The notes under the pieces are model-generated. The model ran no database searches and was not told the DNA's origin. It worked only from the letters and a program-made list of their open reading frames with translations. A stretch of 12,500 bases of DNA, from assembly GCA_016946835.1 (NCBI GenBank), contig JACVTC010000146.1, positions 410,001 through 422,500 on the forward strand. The letters are read 5' to 3'. Source of the stretch: Neocallimastix lanati (nom. inval.). Taxonomy: Eukaryota > Neocallimastigomycota > Neocallimastigomycetes > Neocallimastigales > Neocallimastigaceae. This document shows, in pieces, positions 7,012 to 12,500 of this stretch; the stretch's first letter is position 1, and the number at the start of each line of letters is the position of its first letter. A program made the position numbers and the translations under genes.

Positions 7012-7889
7012 TTTATTTTAAAGAATCAAATATTTCTTTATTCATATTAAATTTGTTACATGTTACATCAAATTAAAGAATTTTGAAATCAAATCAAATC
7101 AAATCAATTTAATTCCTATATACAATTATATAATATTATATATACAATTAAATATATTATATAAATAATAATATATAACTAACTTTATTTTAATATATTC
7201 AACAATTTATATTTTTAAAGAAATGGGATTCATTTTTTTAATTATTAAATTGTACAAATTTATTATAAATAAAAAAAAATTTTTTTTTTCATTTTTTTTT
7301 TAATCTATTACTAATTAATATAATTTAAATTAATATTTTTTTTTTTGATTTTTATCTTTATATTATTTTATATTCAATTGATATTAATTTTTATAATAAA
7401 TAAAGTTATATATGTTCATTTATAATCTATACATAATAGTAATGTCTTTCTATTTAAATAATTTGTTAATTAGGTTGTGTAATCTATCTTAACATTAAAT
7501 ATTTATATTAAAGTTTATACTTGTATAGTATTTTATATTATACTTTAAACAATATATTCAATTTAAAAAACTTTATAAATAATTTTTTAATTTAATTTAT
7601 TTGATTATCCTGAAAGAAAACTTTATTAATTATAAAATTTAATGGGTTACAAACAATAAAAATAAATAAAAAATCAATCAATAAAAAAAATTATAGTATG
7701 AACTTATTTCTATCTAACAATAGATTTATATTTATTTACTTTTTATTTATTTATTTACTTATATATTTATTTATGAATAATCAATGAATATATAAAAAAA
7801 ATAATTTATTATTAATTAAAGTTAAACTAAAGATGGGAAATTTTTTTTATTATTTTTTTCTCCTCTTTTCTTTTTTTCTTTTTATTATT
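7012..7889. other. AT-rich DNA without genes
   Basis: Nearly 900 bp of mixed AT-rich sequence lies here. It includes a short (AAATC)4 tract at 7086-7105, ATATA-rich DNA near 7120-7160, A/T runs near 7271-7300 and a TTTA tract near 7733-7770. All six frames are closed at short intervals, and no RNA fold or promoter stands out. Confidence 0.65.
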
Positions 7890-7986
7890 AAATTTTATTT
7901 ATTATAAAAAAAATGAAGTATGCTATTATAAATTTTATTTATTATAAAAAAAAATGAAATATGCTATTATAAATTTTATTTATTAT
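7890..7986. repeat. 40/41-bp tandem repeat, 2.4 copies
   Basis: Units beginning AAATTTTATTTATTATAAAA start at 7890, 7930 and 7971. Copies one and two continue as ATGAAGTATGCTATTAT and ATGAAATATGCTATTAT, differing by one substitution plus one A in the poly-A run. The third copy is cut off after TTTATTATAT. Confidence 0.9.
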
Positions 7987-8073
7987 ATTAATTTGTTTAT
8001 TTATTTATTTATTATAAAATGATGATAGAATGAATCAACTATCAAATAAAAATTAATATCAAAAAAAAAGTAA

Positions 8074-8181
8074 ATAAATAAATAAATAATAAATAAATAA
8101 TATGAATATAATAAATAAATAATAAATAAATAATATGAATATATTAAATAAATATTAAATAAATAATATGAATATAATTAA

Positions 8182-8212
<31 letters not shown>
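8074..8212. repeat. 33-bp tandem repeat in an AAAT tract
   Basis: TATGAATATA occurs at 8101, 8134 and 8167, exactly 33 bp apart, embedded in AATAAATAATAAAT sequence. Pure AAAT repeat follows to 8212. The length equals the basic TACTC monomer by coincidence, because the sequences are unrelated. Confidence 0.9.
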
Positions 8213-8455
8213 AAGTTTAAAAAAGACAAGACCAAACAAAATAAAATAAATAAGTAAATGTTTATATAAAGTAGTTAATAATAATAATAATTTTATTTTA
8301 TTTTTTTTTTTTTGTTATTATTTTAATTTCTTGTTCTTAGAAATTAAAATATTTTAAAATATTTATATTTATATATATAAATGTATTTATATACATTTAT
8401 AATTAATGAGTCTTTTATATAATTTTGTTGCAAGAGTGGATTCATTTTAAACTAT
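8213..8455. other. AT-rich spacer with TA-rich hairpin
   Basis: This is mixed AT-rich DNA. TATAAATGTA (8376-8385) and TACATTTATA (8392-8401) form a perfect 10-bp stem with a 6-nt loop. TTAAAATATTTTAA just upstream (about 8344-8357) is a 14-bp palindrome. No gene is seen. Confidence 0.6.
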
Positions 8456-8482
8456 GGAGAGAGAAAGAGAAAGAGAAAGAGA
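8456..8482. repeat. Homopurine GA mirror repeat
   Basis: This is a 27-nt all-purine tract of GAGA and GAAA steps. AGAGAAAGAGAAAGAGA reads the same in both directions on one strand. Homopurine mirror repeats can form triplex (H-) DNA. It is the longest G-bearing purine run in the window. Confidence 0.75.
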
Positions 8483-8539
8483 TTATATAACTATAGATAT
8501 ATTAATAAATAATAACATCAACAGTGAATGTGATTAAAT

Positions 8540-8690
8540 ATATAAATATAAATATAAATATAAATATGAAATATTTAATTATAAATATAAATATGAAATA
8601 TTTAAATATAAATAAATATAATAAATATATACATTAATATAAATATGAAATATTTAATTATAAATATAAATATAAATACTTTATTTTGAT
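8540..8690. repeat. ATAAAT repeats with ATGAAATATTTAA units
   Basis: GAAATATTTAA occurs at 8568, 8595 and 8647 (spacings 27 and 52). The copies are linked by AATATAAATATAAATAT tracts. This is a small, partly degenerate tandem array. Confidence 0.8.
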
Positions 8691-8737
8691 GTGAACTAAG
8701 AAAAAAAAATACATACATAATAAAAAAAAAGAGACAT

Positions 8738-8870
8738 TAATAATAATAATAATAATAAAAAGGGTTCATATATATATATATAAAGAGATATTATTAATAA
8801 TAATAGTATTAATAAATAATAATAATAATAATAAATATTAATAATAAATAATAAATGATAATAATAATAA
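8738..8870. repeat. Degenerate AAT/AATAAAT microsatellite
   Basis: AAT runs at about 8738-8757 and 8795-8870 are separated by a segment with (TA)n at about 8769-8782 and AGAGATATTATT. This is a much more mutated relative of the giant AAT array. Confidence 0.8.
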
Positions 8871-9358
8871 AGAAATACATTAAATATTATTAGATTTGAT
8901 GTTGTATGTTTATGTATTTCATATGTATTGTATAATACAATTTAGTTGTAGCTTACATTAATTCGATATTTATTTATTATTTAATTATTTAATTATTTAT
9001 TATTATTAATTTTTTTTTAATACAATTAACAACATTATAATTATTTATTTTTTTTCCTTTAAATACTATTGTATACATTGTAAATAAAACTTTAAATTAT
9101 TTTTATTTTTCTTTTTTTTATATCATTGATGACTTAGATAACATTGATTTAAAGACCTTTTATTTTTATTTAATCTTTATATTTTAATTTTAATTTTAAT
9201 TATATATACATATATTTTTATTTTTATTTTAATTTTTAATGAATAAATAAAGTATTTTAAACTTTTTTTTTTTCTTCTACTTTAAGATAATTATAATAAT
9301 TTTGTAATCTTTTTTTTTCTATAGTTTTATAATAATAATAAGTTTTTTTTTTTGTCTT
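8871..9358. other. AT-rich DNA without genes
   Basis: Mixed sequence with several T runs (about 9009, 9050, 9113, 9262, 9311 and 9343). TTGTAT and ATACAA (8928-8940) make a small hairpin with a one-base centre. No frame, tRNA or splice pattern is supported. Confidence 0.6.
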
Positions 9359-9490
9359 TTAAAATAAAATATTACTATGATGATGATGATGTCGTTGATA
9401 AATTTATAGATATAAAAAAATGGTTTTAACACAGACAAGTATCATGATAAAAATAAGATAAAATATTTATTATAAAAAAAAAATATAGAG

Positions 9491-9537
9491 AGGATTGCCC
9501 ATTGATCATGGATTGATCTATTTATAGTTACAATCCT
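9491..9537. other. 7-bp inverted repeat around ATTGATC duplications
   Basis: AGGATTG (9491-9497) is the inverse of CAATCCT (9531-9537). The loop contains ATTGATC twice (9501-9507 and 9512-9518). It is too short for a tRNA. A small RNA hairpin or chance are both possible. Confidence 0.3.
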
Positions 9538-9540
9538 AGT

Positions 9541-9580
9541 GCATTTCTATACAGTTTTATACATTTCTATATAGTTTTTT
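9541..9580. repeat. 20-bp direct duplication
   Basis: GCATTTCTATACAGTTTTAT is followed at once by ACATTTCTATATAGTTTTTT. These are two adjacent 20-bp copies differing at three positions. Confidence 0.8.
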
Positions 9581-9666
9581 TTTTTCTTAAATATATATAT
9601 ATATCCTTTTTTTTTTTTTTTTTTTTAAAGATACTTTTATTATGATAACAAATAAATAATGGGTCA

Positions 9667-9732
9667 CTCTTTTCTATCCTATAAAATTTTATTATCTGAT
9701 CAGTGAATAAAATTTTATAGGATAAGAGAGAG
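9667..9732 (+). ncRNA. Candidate structured RNA: 27-position hairpin
   Basis: The arms 9675-9693 and 9706-9724 are exact reverse complements over 19 bp, with a 12-nt loop (9694-9705) containing the palindrome CTGATCAG. If transcribed from the plus strand the stem continues outward to 9667 and 9732: one C-A mismatch, two G-U pairs and five Watson-Crick pairs. The total of about 66 nt is the size of a pre-miRNA-like hairpin. The flanks (GGGTCACTC to the left, GCGAAACTCATGGCATC to the right) are G/C-rich for this window. Transcription is not shown, and a DNA cruciform or remnant of an inverted insertion is equally possible. Confidence 0.4.
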
Positions 9733-9860
9733 AGCGAAACTCATGGCATCATTTTCGTTATAAATTCTACTATATAAAGAAAGTTAAGGTCAAACTGGAC
9801 AATTATAATCCTAATAATCTTATCATCATCATCATCATCGTAATTGTATTAAAATAAAAT

Positions 9861-10181
9861 AAAATAAAAAATAAAGGACTTCATAATAATTTTTTTTTTT
9901 TTTTTTTACTTTTTATTAACGTATTTCACTAATCATTGAAATTAAAAAAATATATATATATATTTTTTTTAAATTTTTATTTTTTTTTTTTTTAATTTTT
10001 TAATTTTTTAATTTTTTAATTTTTTAATTTTTTATTTTATTATTAAATCAATAAATGAATCAAACTTTATTTTTTTTTTTAAATTTTAAAAATTTTCAAG
10101 TTGTGTATAAAACATTTTTTTTTTTTTTAATGTATTAAAATTAAAATATTTAAAAATAATTAAATGTTAAATTAATCTATT
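9861..10181. other. T-rich spacer with octamer repeat
   Basis: Poly-T (about 9889-9907), a short (TA)n run near 9950 and further T runs precede an octamer tandem repeat. After it, mixed AT-rich DNA leads into the AAT array. No gene is seen. Confidence 0.6.
9991..10033. repeat. TTTTTTAA octamer repeat, five copies
   Basis: AA dinucleotides at 9994, 10002, 10010, 10018 and 10026 are spaced exactly 8 bp, each followed by six T residues. Confidence 0.9.
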
Positions 10182-12339
<2,158 letters not shown>

Positions 12340-12343
<4 letters not shown>

Positions 12344-12458
12344 GAATTAGAAATAAATTAGGTGATCAAAATAAATCCATTGGTATAAAGATTTGATACA
12401 TTCCTCCTTAACAAAGTTTATTTGAAAAAAAAAAAAAAAAAGATTTTTTTTTTATAAA
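12340..12458. other. Moderate-complexity island after the AAT array
   Basis: Mixed sequence at about 12340-12420 carries GGTGATCAAAATAAATCC, CCATTGGTATAAAG and CATTCCTCCTTAAC. An A run and a T run follow. CCATTGGTATAAAG combines an inverted CCAAT-like word with a TATA-like word and could be a promoter for a gene beyond the window, but the support is weak. Confidence 0.35.
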
Positions 12459-12500
12459 TAAATATAAAATAAATATAAAATAAATATAAAATAAATATAA
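12459..12500. repeat. 11-bp tandem repeat TAAATATAAAA, running off the window
   Basis: Units start at 12459, 12470, 12481 and 12492 with no visible variation. The array is cut by the window end, so its full length is unknown. Confidence 0.9.

Larger units (their letters stand above)
9359..9860. mobile_element. Possible small non-autonomous element (MITE-like)
   Basis: ATTACTATGATGATGATGATG (9371-9391) is nearly the inverse of the right end, which reads ATTACGATGATGATGATGAT on the minus strand (9823-9844). The 12-bp direct repeat TTAAAATAAAAT lies at 9359-9370, directly outside the left end, and at 9849-9860, four bases outside the right end. The roughly 470-bp interior is the most complex sequence in the window and has no coding frame. 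The ends are trinucleotide repeats and the direct repeats are low-complexity, so coincidence is a serious alternative. Confidence 0.3.

Overview
This window is an extremely AT-rich, apparently gene-free stretch. It is built almost entirely of A/T micro- and minisatellites, poly-A and poly-T tracts, and inverted repeats. I find no credible protein-coding gene, tRNA, rRNA, CRISPR array or recognisable transposase. Every long reading frame is a translated repeat (runs of Leu, Ile and Tyr, or Tyr-Leu-Leu-Phe-Ile-Ile blocks). The texture is AAT and AAAT repeats, long A/T homopolymers and G/C limited to short islands. That looks like intergenic or subtelomeric/pericentromeric nuclear DNA of an AT-extreme eukaryote. 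An anaerobic gut fungus (Neocallimastigomycota) is my best guess, with a dictyostelid or a Plasmodium-type apicomplexan as alternatives. This is an inference from composition, because no gene is present to anchor taxonomy.

Layout. Positions 1-840 are low-complexity DNA with a 29-bp tandem repeat and a perfect 43-bp inverted repeat (532-663). An (ATT)n array follows at 842-1082. Positions 1084-2650 are AT-rich DNA with degenerate TTTA repeats and a few small islands. An (AAT)n array lies at 2656-2837. From 3340 to 5475 one minisatellite family dominates. Its core is TTAATAAATACTCTTTTTAT, and it appears on the minus strand at 3340-3600, on the plus strand at 4012-4847 and on the minus strand again at 5230-5475. 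The central block has a true higher-order structure: six monomers form a 215-bp unit that repeats. Positions 5500-7010 hold a CCAAT triplet, a 32-bp tandem repeat, an ATTCT-type pentamer tract, pyrimidine-rich DNA and a perfect 36-bp inverted repeat. Positions 7011-9360 are AT-rich with short tandem repeats of 40, 33 and 27 bp.

Positions 9359-9860 are the most complex DNA in the window. They contain a strong 66-nt hairpin (9667-9732) inside a segment bounded by imperfect terminal inverted repeats and 12-bp direct repeats, which could be a small non-autonomous element. Positions 10225-12339 are one roughly 2.1-kb (AAT)n array. It includes an 850-bp stretch without any interruption and, at its left end, a 129-132-bp higher-order repeat marked by AACAGAT and AAAT interruptions. 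The window ends in a short island and an 11-bp tandem repeat that runs off the edge.

No genes act together here. The coherent theme is repeat biology: nested tandem duplication and fold-back structures. Nothing seen demonstrates a new biological system. The most checkable candidates are the two higher-order repeats and the 9667-9732 hairpin.
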